In this document: one piece after another, positions 23,678 to 34,654 of the stretch
Numbering within the stretch: position 1 is the first letter of the stretch
How the letters are laid out: each line of letters begins with the position of its first letter
Notes under the pieces: model-generated
What the model was told of the DNA's origin: nothing
The model's database searches: none
What the model saw: the letters and a program-made list of their open reading frames with translations, nothing else
Program-made: the position numbers and the translations under genes
DNA from: Tillandsia leiboldiana
Lineage: Eukaryota > Streptophyta > Magnoliopsida > Poales > Bromeliaceae
DNA: 64,000 nt
NCBI GenBank assembly: GCA_029204045.2
Contig: CM055063.1
Location: forward strand, 36,055,562 to 36,119,561
Direction: 5' to 3'

Positions 23678-26039
23678 TGTCACGCCCCGGAGGTCTAAGG
23701 ATATGCGGAAAAGCGTATGTACTTTTTTTTTCTCTTTTTGATTAACCGACCTTGCCTACCGGTGCGCGTTAGACCCGCCACATATACAAATTCACTCTTC
23801 AAACGGACAGAGTCTCCTTTGTATATGCACGGCGTCACATTTACAACAACATTCTTTAACCACACAGTCACAGTGAATATAACAAGAGAGAGAGTAATAC
23901 TATCTATTTACAACCAACTTTCATTCATGACCTCAAGAGATAAATCTACGGGTTTGCAAACGGTGTCCACACGACACCCGGTTTTCCCAAAATGTTTACA
24001 CATTCACAATAAAGCGGCTACATTTTTTTTTGAAAGGATAAATCCAGAGGTTTTCAAGATTGTGCCCACACGACACATGATTTTTGGAAAGCATTTTCAA
24101 AACCCTTGTTTAATGTAAAACGGCCGCATAAGAGTTCATAACAGTATGTCAAATCCACAGTATCAACTAATTAACCATCCAACATCCAACATGATCCACA
24201 ATCAAGCAAAAGAAACTAACAGTTAAACTAAGAGGAGAAATGAGATAAACCAAAACAAGAATGATGTGGTAAAGCCTCATACGGCTAAGGTCCTCTAGAC
24301 GCTGCCTCACCACCGTCCCGGTTACTACACCTAGTCGGACCTGTCACAGTGTGGGAAAGTCAGTGACAAATAAAGTAGATGATTCAAACATTTAACAGAA
24401 ACTTTAAAGCAAACCGAATACACCGGAACCTTTCGCTTTTTCCTCCTCATGAATCCACATCCCTTGATTCAATTACATGGTACCTGTCGGGAGGTCTTAT
24501 GACCCCCCTCGTGGACAATTACTTTACTTGCGTGATGCCTTTTTAACCCCTTCACGGTGCTAGTGCTGCACTTTTAGCTGGCGTGAAGAGGTCCCCACCT
24601 GGCACTTTCACTTTTGTGGGGTACACGGGTCATCCAGACCACTTCTCCGGAAAAGTATACCCATGCGGTGGCCAAACCGCCTGTGTACGTGTAAGCATCT
24701 AAGAACATGATAGCCGAAACCGGCGTGTAACAATCACCGCGACACTTAGTCACCATAGTTAATAATAGAAGAAACGGTACATATTCATGCGAAAGGTTTA
24801 ATCAGTTGAAACATCTCATCTACTTTATTAGACAGGTTATTATATATTTTACGATGATATATTGCACTTATTGCAAGGTTACCCACCTGGTTGCGGGATG
24901 ATCGGAACACCTGGATCTTTTACACACTCTCGTTGCGCACTTGGATCTAAAGAAGTCCCCAAAAACGATGATTAATAAAGCACACTACCACCGCGAAAAC
25001 GGAAATCCAAAACTAACACCGCGACGAAAACCCAAAAACAGCGCTCTTACAACACTTGACGGCTCCCGGCGCGCCCACCCACGCGGACGTCGTTGCCCGC
25101 GGTGTTTGCCCGCGCGGATGCCGCCGCCCGCGGATGCCCCGCGGGGCACGAAGTCGCGCGATGTGCGTCCACGGGCGGTGCCCGCGCGGCGCCCGCCGGC
25201 CCGCGGGTGCCCCGCGCGGCGAAAGGCCGCGCGGTGTGCGCCCACGAGTGGCGCCCGCGCGGCACTCGCCCGCCCGCAGGCGCCCCGCGCGGCACGAGGC
25301 CACGCGGCGCGCGCCCGCGGGCGGCGCCCGCACGGCGCCCGCCCGCCCGCGCGTCGTCCGCACGCCCGCGCGGTGCCCTAGATCGCGCGGCGGCGGCGGC
25401 GGGGTCGGCGATGACGACGGGGACGGAGACGGCGATGATGATAACGGGAAAAAGACACGAACAAGCCCCAACAATACAACAAAACGAATTCTACTTACCG
25501 GAAATTCCGACGGGGAAGACGACCGATCGCACTCCTAATTCCGGTACGTTGCTCGGGGTGATCGGACTCCTCCGTCTTCTTCCTCTTTCTTCCTTTTTCC
25601 TCCGGTTAGGGTTTCGTTCTTTTCTTTTCTTTCTTTTCCTCTCCGGCTAGGGGTTCTTTTTTTTGCAAAAAGCGGGATTTTCCTCTTCGTACGTACAACT
25701 ATTTCCCACCACTTAAATATTTAACCGCGAATAATAAACAATTTAATTAATTAATTACACGAGATAATCCCGTGACTTTCTCGAAAAGCGTGCGGGATAT
25801 TTCGCACGGATTCTGATGCGCTCTAAGTCATCGCGACACTAAAAACCCTATTCCGGGAGATCCCAAGGTCGGATTCCAGATCCGATCGCACCGTCGGTCA
25901 TCATTTTTCGTGCTCTTTCACAGAAAAATACTCATGCAACACACCGACCGACTCACAGAAACTCGGTAATTTCGATTCACTAAAAGAAGCACTTTAATAA
26001 CAGTAGGGTAAAAATGACTAGAAAAGTCGTATCATTACA
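23678..26039 (-). mobile_element. A1 5' LTR
   Basis: 2362 bp, TGTCACG...ATTACA. It contains the family hairpin (about 23778-23836), a GC-rich repeat block (25065-25395) and T/C-rich flanks. It is nearly identical to the left LTR. Confidence 0.92.
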
Positions 26040-26677
26040 TGCCAAGTGGTTGAGGTACAAGTTTTCGCTTCGGGAACATACATTCTTGGGCCACCTTACT
26101 CTAGCCGTAGGAGCGGCGGAAATCCGGCCAAAATGGATGCTATTCGAGAATTGGCCGAGACTGACATTGATTATTGAAGTGAAGAACTTCTTGGACTGGG
26201 CAGTGCCAGCAGAGCTTGACGAATGGATGTTGAGACTGATACCAGCACCGATTTTAGCATTGCCAGTGATGGGTGATGGATTTGCGAGTTATAGTGATGC
26301 CTCCCATAGGGGCAGTGGAGCTACTGTTGGATTATTGTTGAGCACCCTGTATCACCCCGACAAGCCACGGTAGTAGCGGATACCTTGAGTGGGAGAGTTG
26401 TTTGGGGGTTGAGATTGATGATTCCACAGTTGGCGATGTGTGGGACCGTTGAGGCAAACAGGGCTTGAGGTTGTGTCCCTGGGGGTCCTTTTTTGATTGT
26501 AGCCTGCGGTTGAGCAGTCCACTCGGATGGACAGGATCCGAGAGTGACTGAGTGAGGACCCCGGCTTGTTGGACTCCTTTCCTTATTGGATGATCGTGTA
26601 GGGGTGTTTTGGGTCGCCCTGGTTGAGTTGACACTAGGGGGTGGTGTTGGTGCGTGTTGCACTGGTTGTTCTTTCCT

Positions 26678-26712
<35 letters not shown>

Positions 26713-27044
26713 CGTTTGTTGGAGTCTCGAAAGTTTTTTCACGTCTCAGCTCAGGAGTGTTATACTTTTGGATCCCTCACCCGTGATTGACTCACTCTAT
26801 TTGAGCTTTGTGAGTATTTGGAGTACGAGGGACGCCCGTTGCGAATTCTGGCTCGTGAGATGAGAGGATTGCGCAACCGAGCCATGTCGTACTGGCCATT
26901 GTTGTTGTTGAGGAGTAATCACGGGGAGTGAGTGGCGACTTGGGAGCTGGAGACGGTGATGATGAGTACCTACCCTTGGTATTTGAGACTCCCTTTTGAG
27001 TTGTGTTAGTTTCGAGGACGAAACCTTCTTTTAGTGGGGGAGGA
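26040..27044 (+). pseudogene. E pol remnant, right part, with polypurine tract
   Basis: Text continues RT after the A1 insertion: KWLRYKFSLREHTFLGHL, then WMLFENWPRLTLIIEVKNFL (for the usual DWPRPTSVTEIRSFLG), then RNase H start FASYSDASHRGSG (26281-26330) and YHPDKP (26350). Integrase is essentially gone. The frame jumps to the very end of pol (about 26850-27000: LAREMRGLRNRA..., SNHGE, ATWELE-like, MMSTYP). The polypurine tract GGGGGAGGA is at 27036-27044 against the 3' LTR. A poly-C run lies inside the deleted stretch. Confidence 0.75.
26679..26709. repeat. poly-C tract, 31 C
   Basis: Uninterrupted C run in the region of E where integrase should be. It sits at or near the internal deletion junction. 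Confidence 0.95.
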
Positions 27045-28644
27045 TGTGAGGACCCGGATCCCCACGATAGGATTACTGTTGGATCAGCAGTTTCTAGAGG
27101 CCCGTGTTGTGTGTCGGAGGTGTTTGTGCACATATCGGACCACATGATTGGACCCAGCGTGAAATTTGGATTAAGATTACTTAGCTGGATGCCTTCGACA
27201 AATTTCATAAGTGGAATTGGGCAAAACGGACATCGGATTTGGATTCAGCGCGCAAAAACGATGGAAATGGACTATTTACTTATTTTTTTCGGAGCCCGGA
27301 TGCCAAAACACGGATTTCGAGGCTTGGTGTACTGTTTAGGCAGCCGGGGGCAGCGCCAGCGGCCACGGGCAGGCGGCGGAGCATGGCGGCGCCGCCGGGG
27401 GCAGGCGCGGACAAGCGCGGGCAGCGGCGCGGGTTGGCGGGTCCACGGGGCTTGGGCGTGCACCGGGCGTAGCCAACGCGGAGGCTGCCACGTGGCGAGT
27501 TCCCATTGGCTGGGCGGCGGCGCAGGAGTCGAGGTGCCAATCGCGCTGGGCGAGGCACACGATGGACCGCGCCAGGATGTGTGGCGCGCGCCCATTAGTG
27601 GGCGCAACGACTCGGCAGTCCCGACGTGGAACGCGGCCCGTGTGCTCCGCCATGAACCCCGCTGCCACGCGTTGCGCCGTGATTTGCGGAGGCACGTGCG
27701 ATGGGCGCGCAGGGTACGGAGAAGGCCACGTGGCGCGCCCAGGGGATTCCGGGCATGCACAGTAGCGGGCTGGGGCCGGATTCGGGCGCCCGAATCTGGT
27801 GCCCGAATCCGGATCCTCTTGTGTGTGGACTTTGGGCTATAAATAGCCCATTTTGCTGTTCATTGGACCTTTTCCCGAGCTCCTCTTGGGTTGAGGCCTT
27901 AAGGAAGGTTGTTCCTCACCTTGTCCTCTACTTCTTGATGGATTCCCAGAATTTTTGGAGGCCGCGGCATCGGCGTTTTCTGCGACGCGGCGCACTTCGA
28001 CACTCCTTCGATTGTGGCTTCTACCGTCGCATTTCAGTGCGCGAGGCCCCCTGAGCTACCCCGATGGAGTTTTGAGTCGATTTTTGTGGCAGCACGTTCA
28101 TTAGAGGTACGCCTTCGATTTCCATGCTGATTACTTCGCTCTATTTCGAGTTTTTGGTGGTGTTCCCGAGGTACCTTTTGACCCCTTGTACTACTGTGAT
28201 GTTTGGGACTGCGTTGGAGTATTGTTGGGATTTCTCGGCCTACGGGCATCGGATCGGGGCGTATGAGGACTCAATCGACATCTAAGCTTCGAGAGAAACG
28301 CGACCGTATTTTTATCGAAATTTTTGGAGGACTCTTCGAAGGTGATATTTAAGCTTCTTCGTGGCTGATTTCCGCAGATTTGTGAGTTGTGGATAGTTTG
28401 GCTTACCGCGATGTTCTATTTGTATCTTAGCCTACAGGTGTCGGAACGAGGAGTATAAATACTTGATTTGCATCTACTCGTCGCGAGGATCCCAGCCGTG
28501 ATTTTTCTGGATTTTTCGGAGGACCGTACGCTGGTAAAAAGTCCTCTTTTTCTGTGCTGGATTGTAAAAATAGCATGTGCTATTTTTGGGGTTTTAATTG
28601 ATTGTTGGCTGTAATGTTGGTTGGAGCAGAGGCTTGTGTGACCG
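27045..28644 (+). mobile_element. E 3' LTR, proximal part
   Basis: Starts TGTGAGGACCCGG next to the polypurine tract and parallels 6412-7930, including the TATA at 27838-27845. It stops at 28644 where an A-family LTR begins. The next 2 kb of the LTR (counterpart of about 7936-9950) is absent on the other side of that insertion. Confidence 0.88.
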
Positions 28645-31108
28645 TGTCACGCCCTGGAGGTTTCTTTTTGTGAAATCAACCTCGCCCCCGGTGCGCGCCA
28701 GACCCGCCACATATACAAATTCACTCCACTAACGGACGGTGTCTCCTTTGTATATGTACGGCGTTTCAAATACGACTCATACTTTAACCATACACTCACG
28801 ATGATACCAAAAGGAGAGATCACAATTAATCACAACCATAATTATTGCAACAAGAAAGAAAGGATAAATCCACAGGTTTGGAAAACAGTGTCCACACGAC
28901 ACCTGGTTTTAAAAGCGTTTTCGCAAATCCCTTTTTGGCGGCAACATAACTTGAAAGGATAAATCCACGGGTTTGGAAAGCAGTGCTCACACGACACTTA
29001 GTTTGAAAACGTTTTCGAAGTCATTTTGTTATTTGAAATCATGTCGCATACAAGTATAAGATAACGAAATAAAGAAGTCACCACTAAGTTAGGATCTCAA
29101 CCCAACATCCACAATTGTTCTACCAACAAATAATCACTAACCTACTAACCAAAAGTAAAAGAGATAACCGAAAGTAAATAAGACGTATGACTGCCACAAG
29201 CGGCTAAGGTCCTCTAAACGCAGTCTCACCATCGCCCCGGTTCCCAGCCCTGTTCGGACCTGTCACAGTGTAGGGAGTCAGTGACAAATAAAGTAGATGA
29301 AAACAGGTAATGCTATAAAAACTGTAGTAAACAAACCGATACACCAAAGCATTCCACTTCTCCCTCATGAATCACAATATTCCCTGTCAAAATCATGCTG
29401 GGCACCTACCCCAGAGCTACTCCGCTCGCGCCTTGGTGCTTGTAACCCCTCCACCGCCCAAGTTGCAGTCGCCTCACCTTGAGGGGTCCCCATCATCACA
29501 CATTGTGGGGTACACGGGCCAACGTACCATCTTTCCGAAAAAATACACCCTGTGCGGTGGTCAAACCGCCGGTGTGCGTGTAAGCAATCATGAGCATAAA
29601 TGCCGAAACCGGTGTGTAATAAGGCACCGCGACCTTCGTCGCCACAGTTAGAAATAAAAGAGCGGGATTTTCATGCAATGGGGTTAGACAGTTCACAAAA
29701 TATACCTCTACTTTATTTTCACAAGTTACGATGGGAACGACCATACACCGGAATATAATAAAGTACCCACCTCGAAATGTGCTGACCGGAACACCTGGGA
29801 CCGAAACACGCTCACAAACGACACCCGGACCTAAGAAAGTCCCCAAAAGAACAACGGTTAGACTGAAATGCATTCTGTAAAGAAACGGAGCCCAAAAACC
29901 CAAGAGTACGACGAAAACCCGCCAACGGCGGCAGTAACCACGCGCGACGGACGACGGAACCGCGGTCTCTTCCCCCGCAGCGCCACATGCCCTGCGGCCG
30001 CGCGGGCACCGGCCCCGCGCGGCACCGCATGCGGCTCGGCTGCACGGTCGGACTCCCCGCGCGCCTGCGGGCAGCGCCCCGTGCGGCACTAGGCCGCGCA
30101 GTACACGCCGCCTGCGGGTGTCGCCCCGCGCGGCACTTGCCCGCGCGAGTGCTGCCGCCTGCGGGCGGCGCCCCGCGCGGCACTAGGCCGCACAGCGCAC
30201 GCCGCCTATGGGTGGCGCCCCGCGCTGGTGCTGCCGCCTGTGAGCGGCGCCCCGCGCAACACCAAGCCGCGCGGCGCACGCTGCCTGCAGGTGTCGCCCC
30301 GCACGCCACCTGTCCGCGCGGGTGCTGCCGCCTGCGGGCGGCGCCCCGCGCGGCCTTGTGCCGCCTGCGGGTGGCGCCCCGCGGGACACTAGGCCGCGCG
30401 GCACGCACCGTTTGCGGCTGCGCCCTGCGCGGCATCTGCCCGCGCGGGTACCGCCATTTGCGGGCGGCGCCCCGCACGGCACTCGGCCGTATGGCACGGC
30501 GGCGGCGGCGGTGGCAAAGCGGAAACAACGAAGAAAAACCCCAACGAAATACCGAAACGGAACTTCGCTTACCGCGATCTCGTCGGTGAAGATGATCCGT
30601 CCACACTTCCGGCTCCGGCACGTTGATCGGAGGCGATCGGACTCCTCCGCTTTCTTCTTCTCTCACTTTTTCCTCCGGTTAGTGTTTTCTTTTCTTTTTC
30701 CTCTTTTCTCTCTTTTCTCTCCGGCTAGGGTTTTCTCTTTTCTTTCGGGAAAACAGATTTCTCCCTTGGTACGTACGATAAAACCCACATCCGGGTATTA
30801 TTATTTTAAAAATAATTAACTATTCCCACGAGATAATTCCACAACTCCTCGAAAAGCGTTCCAGATCTTTAAAATGGATTTCGATGCACACTACGGTTAC
30901 CGCGACCTTCGAAACCCCATTCCGGGGGATCCGTAAGTCGGATTTTAGATCCGATTGCACCGCCGTTCATCGTTTTTCGAGCTCTATCACAGAAAAATAC
31001 CCGCACCGCATGATAGTCAACTTAAGAAAACTCGATAATTCATTTTTTCCTAACATGTAATTTATTAGCAAGAGGGTAAAACGATACACAAAAAATTGTG
31101 ATATTACA
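28645..31108 (-). mobile_element. A3: A-family LTR (solo, no TSD)
   Basis: TGTCACGCCCTGG at 28645 to ...GTGATATTACA at 31108, about 2.46 kb. It has the family hairpin region (about 28705-28770) and a rearranged GC-rich repeat block (about 29960-30510). The flanks GACCG and GTAGC do not match, so one flank was lost after insertion. It is more diverged from A1 than A2 is. Confidence 0.85.
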
Positions 31109-31499
31109 GTAGCAGTACCCTTCATTGGAGATCCTGAGTACAGTCAGTAGATTATTTATTTTTCCGCTTTTGAGAGATCATTGTATTGTGAGGATCTGAC
31201 TTGTACTGAGAGCCTGTACACTGATGTAATATTTCAGGTTACCTCCCTATTGAGTTCTGGTTTATTGTATTTGAGGATATTGTATGATTATCATTTATGG
31301 GAGATTGATATTGTATCATTATTTTTAGTTGTACAGATGGTTGGTTTTAGTTTTACAATACTTTTACTTTATAGCTCTGATATCTGTTTAGTTGTAGTCC
31401 CTTTTCTTGCAGGTAGGACGTTACGCCTATGCGGGGTTTTGTATAGGCGGCGGATCTGTTGGCGAGCCCGGGTCGCAGTTTCGACCCCGGGGCATGACA
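31109..31499 (+). mobile_element. Distal end of an E-type LTR
   Basis: Parallels about 9952-10339 and ends GGGGCATGACA at 31499. No PBS follows. It may be the distal end of E's own 3' LTR or that of another E-type LTR joined by recombination. The right flank (AATGG) does not match E's left flank (CCCGC). Confidence 0.75.
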
Positions 31500-32321
31500 A
31501 ATGGCCTCAAGGACACTCCCTGCAGGCTCCGGTCAACACAGCTACCAACTCCTCCCACTCCCTGCGCACACAGCCCGCGTGCGCCTCCACGTCGGCTCCA
31601 CGCAGTACCCCGTACAACAACCAAGCTCTGCAGCCCCGCAGCCCTCTCCGTTGCTCCATACAACACAGGGAAGAATAAGGATGGGGAAAAATCCAATCCA
31701 AGCTCAAAAATCCGATCCACTGTCCAAAAATCTGAAAATTCGCAAAAACCGAAAATACGGAAAAGCATAGTACTCACCTTGTGTTGCTTCCTCTGCGTGC
31801 GAGAGCTTCAATCGGCCCAGCTCTCCCTCTCGCTCACTCTCCCGCTGCTACTACTAAGGAGGAGGAAGAAGAGATGGAGAAGTGAATGGGTGAGAGGGGT
31901 TAAATAGACCAACACCCCACCAAACAGTGAAGTTACAAGACTGCCCCCAGCTCTCGGAGGCCTTGAGTACCGGTACTCGGGTTCCAATACCGGTACCCCA
32001 AGCACGAATTCCCCAAACCGTAGCCAAATCTGCTCAATCCACACTGGGTACCGGTACCCAACACGACGTTCCGGTACCCAGCCCTGCGTTCCGGTACTCC
32101 TCTCCGCGTACCGGTACACAATGCCCATCCAGGCTGCATCAATCTGGGGCTTCCGAATCCGACGTCGTCAACTCACTTTTTACTCCAACGGCTCCCGCGT
32201 CGATCCGAAACCTCCCGAACTCATCTGTAATCATATTCTGAACCTGCTGCGGGCGATTCCACCGCACCATGCCATCTTGCGAAGTCAGTGCACTATACAA
32301 AGTCCCGGTACTCTACAAACA
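31500..32321 (-). mobile_element. F: fragment of a different LTR with a GTACCGGTAC array
   Basis: No coding resemblance. Read on the minus strand it has CCGG-core palindromes (31969-32115), then a TATA-like CTATTTAA (31900-31907), a C/T-rich leader and an AAGGTGAGTAC splice-donor-like word near 31780. This is the layout of an LTR U3-R-U5. Its left end is cut by the LTR end at 31499, and its right end merges with LTR B' near 32322. The exact borders are uncertain. Confidence 0.5.
31900..32115 (-). promoter_or_regulatory. LTR F: 20-bp spaced CCGG palindromes and TATA
   Basis: ACCGGT/TCCGGT cores start at 31969, 31989, 32050, 32070, 32090 and 32110 (spacings 20, 61, 20, 20, 20). The nearest is about 63 bp from the TATA-like box at 31900-31907. 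Confidence 0.65.
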
Positions 32322-33305
32322 CTGTACAACCAGAAATAAAGATACAATATCCATCTCCCAAGAATCTAATCATACAATATCCTCTGATACAAAAAAAATC
32401 CAAGAACCCAAACGGGGAGATAACTAAAATAAATATACATCAGTGTACAGGCTCTCAGTACAAGTCAGATCCTCACAATACAACAATCTCTCAAAAGCAA
32501 AAATAAAACTAATCTGCTGACTGTACTACAAATCTCCAATGTGGGGGTACAACTACTCTTCAAAGACAGGTAGGGATCTAGCTCGCGACTCCCTTACCTC
32601 GAACAGCAACAGCAGAATCAGCATCTCCCACAGATGACTCTGCAAAACAAATGAGAGGAAAGAAAAATGAGGGGGGGGAAACCCCCATCGGATGTGAGAA
32701 CTACATCAACACGTAGTTCTCAGTGGGTACCGCCACCAAGCTCGACGGTCAGCCCGCTAAGTCTACTAAAGGCATAAGATAACAATGCAGTAAAAACTGA
32801 ACAAGAAAAGCCGGAGATACTCTACAGCTACCATGCCTCCATATAAATGCTCAATAGGTGATACAGATGAAAGATATGCCACCACACGCACCCAAGGTGC
32901 TCAATCGACCCAATCGAACTGACTGCCTCATAGGGTCCAATCAAGCCTGTGCCCACCTACTGCCACACATCCATAAGAGGACGAGACTTACATAGGGCGT
33001 CCCACACGGACTAACTCACCCCTCGCGCAAAACTGCCTCAACAGGCCCATCATCGTATCCACTACGTAAAACTGCCTCAACAGGCCAACCATCGCATCAA
33101 CTGCGGCATCTCAGGGGGCGCGACCCCAACTGAGGAAAACGGCGCGGCATAAAGTATCGAACATTGGCACATGCAGCCTATAGTCAAAATCCACGCTCAC
33201 TCTCAGAACGGAATGACTCAAGATCCCCAAATATCTCGCACAATAGTCGGAGTACTCTCAATGACTCAGCTAACTAGCTCTCATGAATCTCGAGACACTA
33301 GCGAA
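32322..33305 (-). mobile_element. B': E-type LTR on the minus strand, left part
   Basis: Reverse complement of about 9050-10170 of the E LTR, including two units of the 39-bp repeat at 33035-33110. The last about 165 bp expected before a GTGACA terminus are missing. It is interrupted at 33305 by the copia block and continues at 51923. Confidence 0.85.
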
Positions 33306-34642
33306 TGTTGGGTCGTATATAATACGGATCTAAATAGGGGAAGAAACACCTAGAGGGGGGTGAATAGGTGTAAACGTATAAACACTCCAAAAAATCGTTG
33401 CGATAAAACCCAATGCGGAAAATAAAATAACACACAAGATTTTTACGTGGAAAACTCCATCACCGGAGTAAAAAACCACGGGACCGATAACACGGCAGAA
33501 ATCCACTAGAATTAAAACACGTACAAGGTGATTTACCGTACACACTTACGACTCAACCTTTTCCATACGCTCCTAGAGGATCTTCTCCGCTCGCTCCGAC
33601 GCTTCTCGAATCCACGATCTGCGCCCAACGCCGAATCCACGGCGTCCAACGTCGAATCCACGACGTCCGACCGAATCCACGGTCTTCACCCAATAGCACC
33701 GTTCGAATCCACGAACGTGCCTCGCTCCGAATCCACGAGAGCGATTGAACCTTGAATCCACAAGGACACGCGAATCCACGCGCCGATTTTTGGGGAAAAT
33801 CGTTGTTTTTGGGTGGTGATGATCCGCCGAATACTTAGATCAAAGATAGATCGGAAATACCATCTAAGTATTCATTAGTTTGATTCAACTCAAGATGTGA
33901 GTATGAAAACCTAGAATCAAACTAATCAATATAGATGAAGAAACATAGAGTATTCTCTAATGATTTCCTTTCTTCTCTATATGTGGATCTATAGCCGTAT
34001 AAGATGATACAAGAAAATGACGGCTATGTGGATTCACCCTAGAAAGAGAGTCATAGGGTGTATTTATAGGTTAGAAACCCTAGGAAGGAGATAAGAATCA
34101 AAAACAAACCATTTCTGGATATTTACGGACGGCGATCCGGATCGTGATAACTAGGATCCGGATCGTCATAACAAAACAGCCAATTCCAGAAAAACGAAGG
34201 TTCGGGATCCGGATCATGTGACTACGATCCGGATCGTTCATACAGTTCACCAAACATCAACGTTCGGGATCCGGATTGCGAAGCAAGATCCGGATCGTTC
34301 AAGGTAGATGGTAAACTCAACGTTCGGGATCCGGATCAAGAGACTACGATCCGGATTGCGACGATGTATGAACGAACCACCTTCGGGATCCGGATCGAAC
34401 AACCTGATCCGGATCCTGAACATGTCCCAAGTCCAGTTTTTGATTTTTATGCAATGAAAGATTCTTCCAAGTGTTTCTACACTACAAGAAGTATTCGGAT
34501 CACACAAATTCTTTAGTTAAACATACCTGATCCTTTTGAATTCTTCTTTCTTGAGATTGAGTTAAATGATCCAACTTTCTTCACCTTCAATCTTCAAGAC
34601 TTGAGACTTTCACGACACTACGCCAACTCAAATTCCGTAACA
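33306..34642 (-). mobile_element. C LTR1 (3' LTR)
   Basis: 1337 bp, TGTTGGGTCG...CCGTAACA on the plus strand. The minus-strand polypurine tract AAAGGGGGAGA is adjacent (complement of 34643-34654), which makes this the 3' LTR. It contains the ten-site array and TATA. Confidence 0.95.
34061..34415 (-). promoter_or_regulatory. LTR C promoter: ten phased GATCCGGATC sites and TATA
   Basis: Ten-base palindromes start at 34134, 34155, 34206, 34226, 34268, 34287, 34328, 34348, 34387 and 34406. Spacings are 21, 51, 20, 42, 19, 41, 20, 39 and 19. TATAAATA (minus strand) is at 34061-34068, about 66-68 bp from the first core. The same block is in LTR2 and LTR3 (51341-51695). Confidence 0.85.
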
Positions 34643-34654
34643 ATCTCCCCCTTT
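34643..34654 (-). promoter_or_regulatory. C polypurine tract
   Basis: Minus strand AAAGGGGGAGAT abuts LTR1. Similar purine runs occur inside the element at 35361-35373 and 38179-38190, before and after the extra ORF. Multiple internal purine tracts would suit elements with a third ORF. Confidence 0.8.

Larger units (their letters stand above)
12276..26039 (-). mobile_element. A1: gypsy chromovirus, complete but coding-dead
   Basis: The element is bounded by TGTCACGCCCC at 12276 and ...ATCATTACA at 26039, with the 5-bp duplication TGCCA at 12271-12275 and 26040-26044. Order on the minus strand: 5' LTR 23678-26039 (2362 bp), PBS about 23659-23670, gag, protease, RT, RNase H, integrase, chromodomain, then 3' LTR (12276-12514 plus 16496-18588, about 2332 bp without the nested insertion). 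The LTRs look nearly identical where compared, so the insertion is fairly recent. Gene order, chromodomain and PBS fit the Tekay/Del clade. Confidence 0.92.

Noticed and set aside
27003..27842. 279-residue plus-strand ORF
   Set aside because: It spans the polypurine tract and U3 of the E 3' LTR. The 5' LTR counterpart (from 6412) is interrupted by stops.
34134..34415. CRISPR-like regularly spaced repeats
   Set aside because: The repeats are 10-bp palindromes in an LTR U3 of a plant retrotransposon, with alternating 20/40 spacing. No spacer-length units or cas genes.
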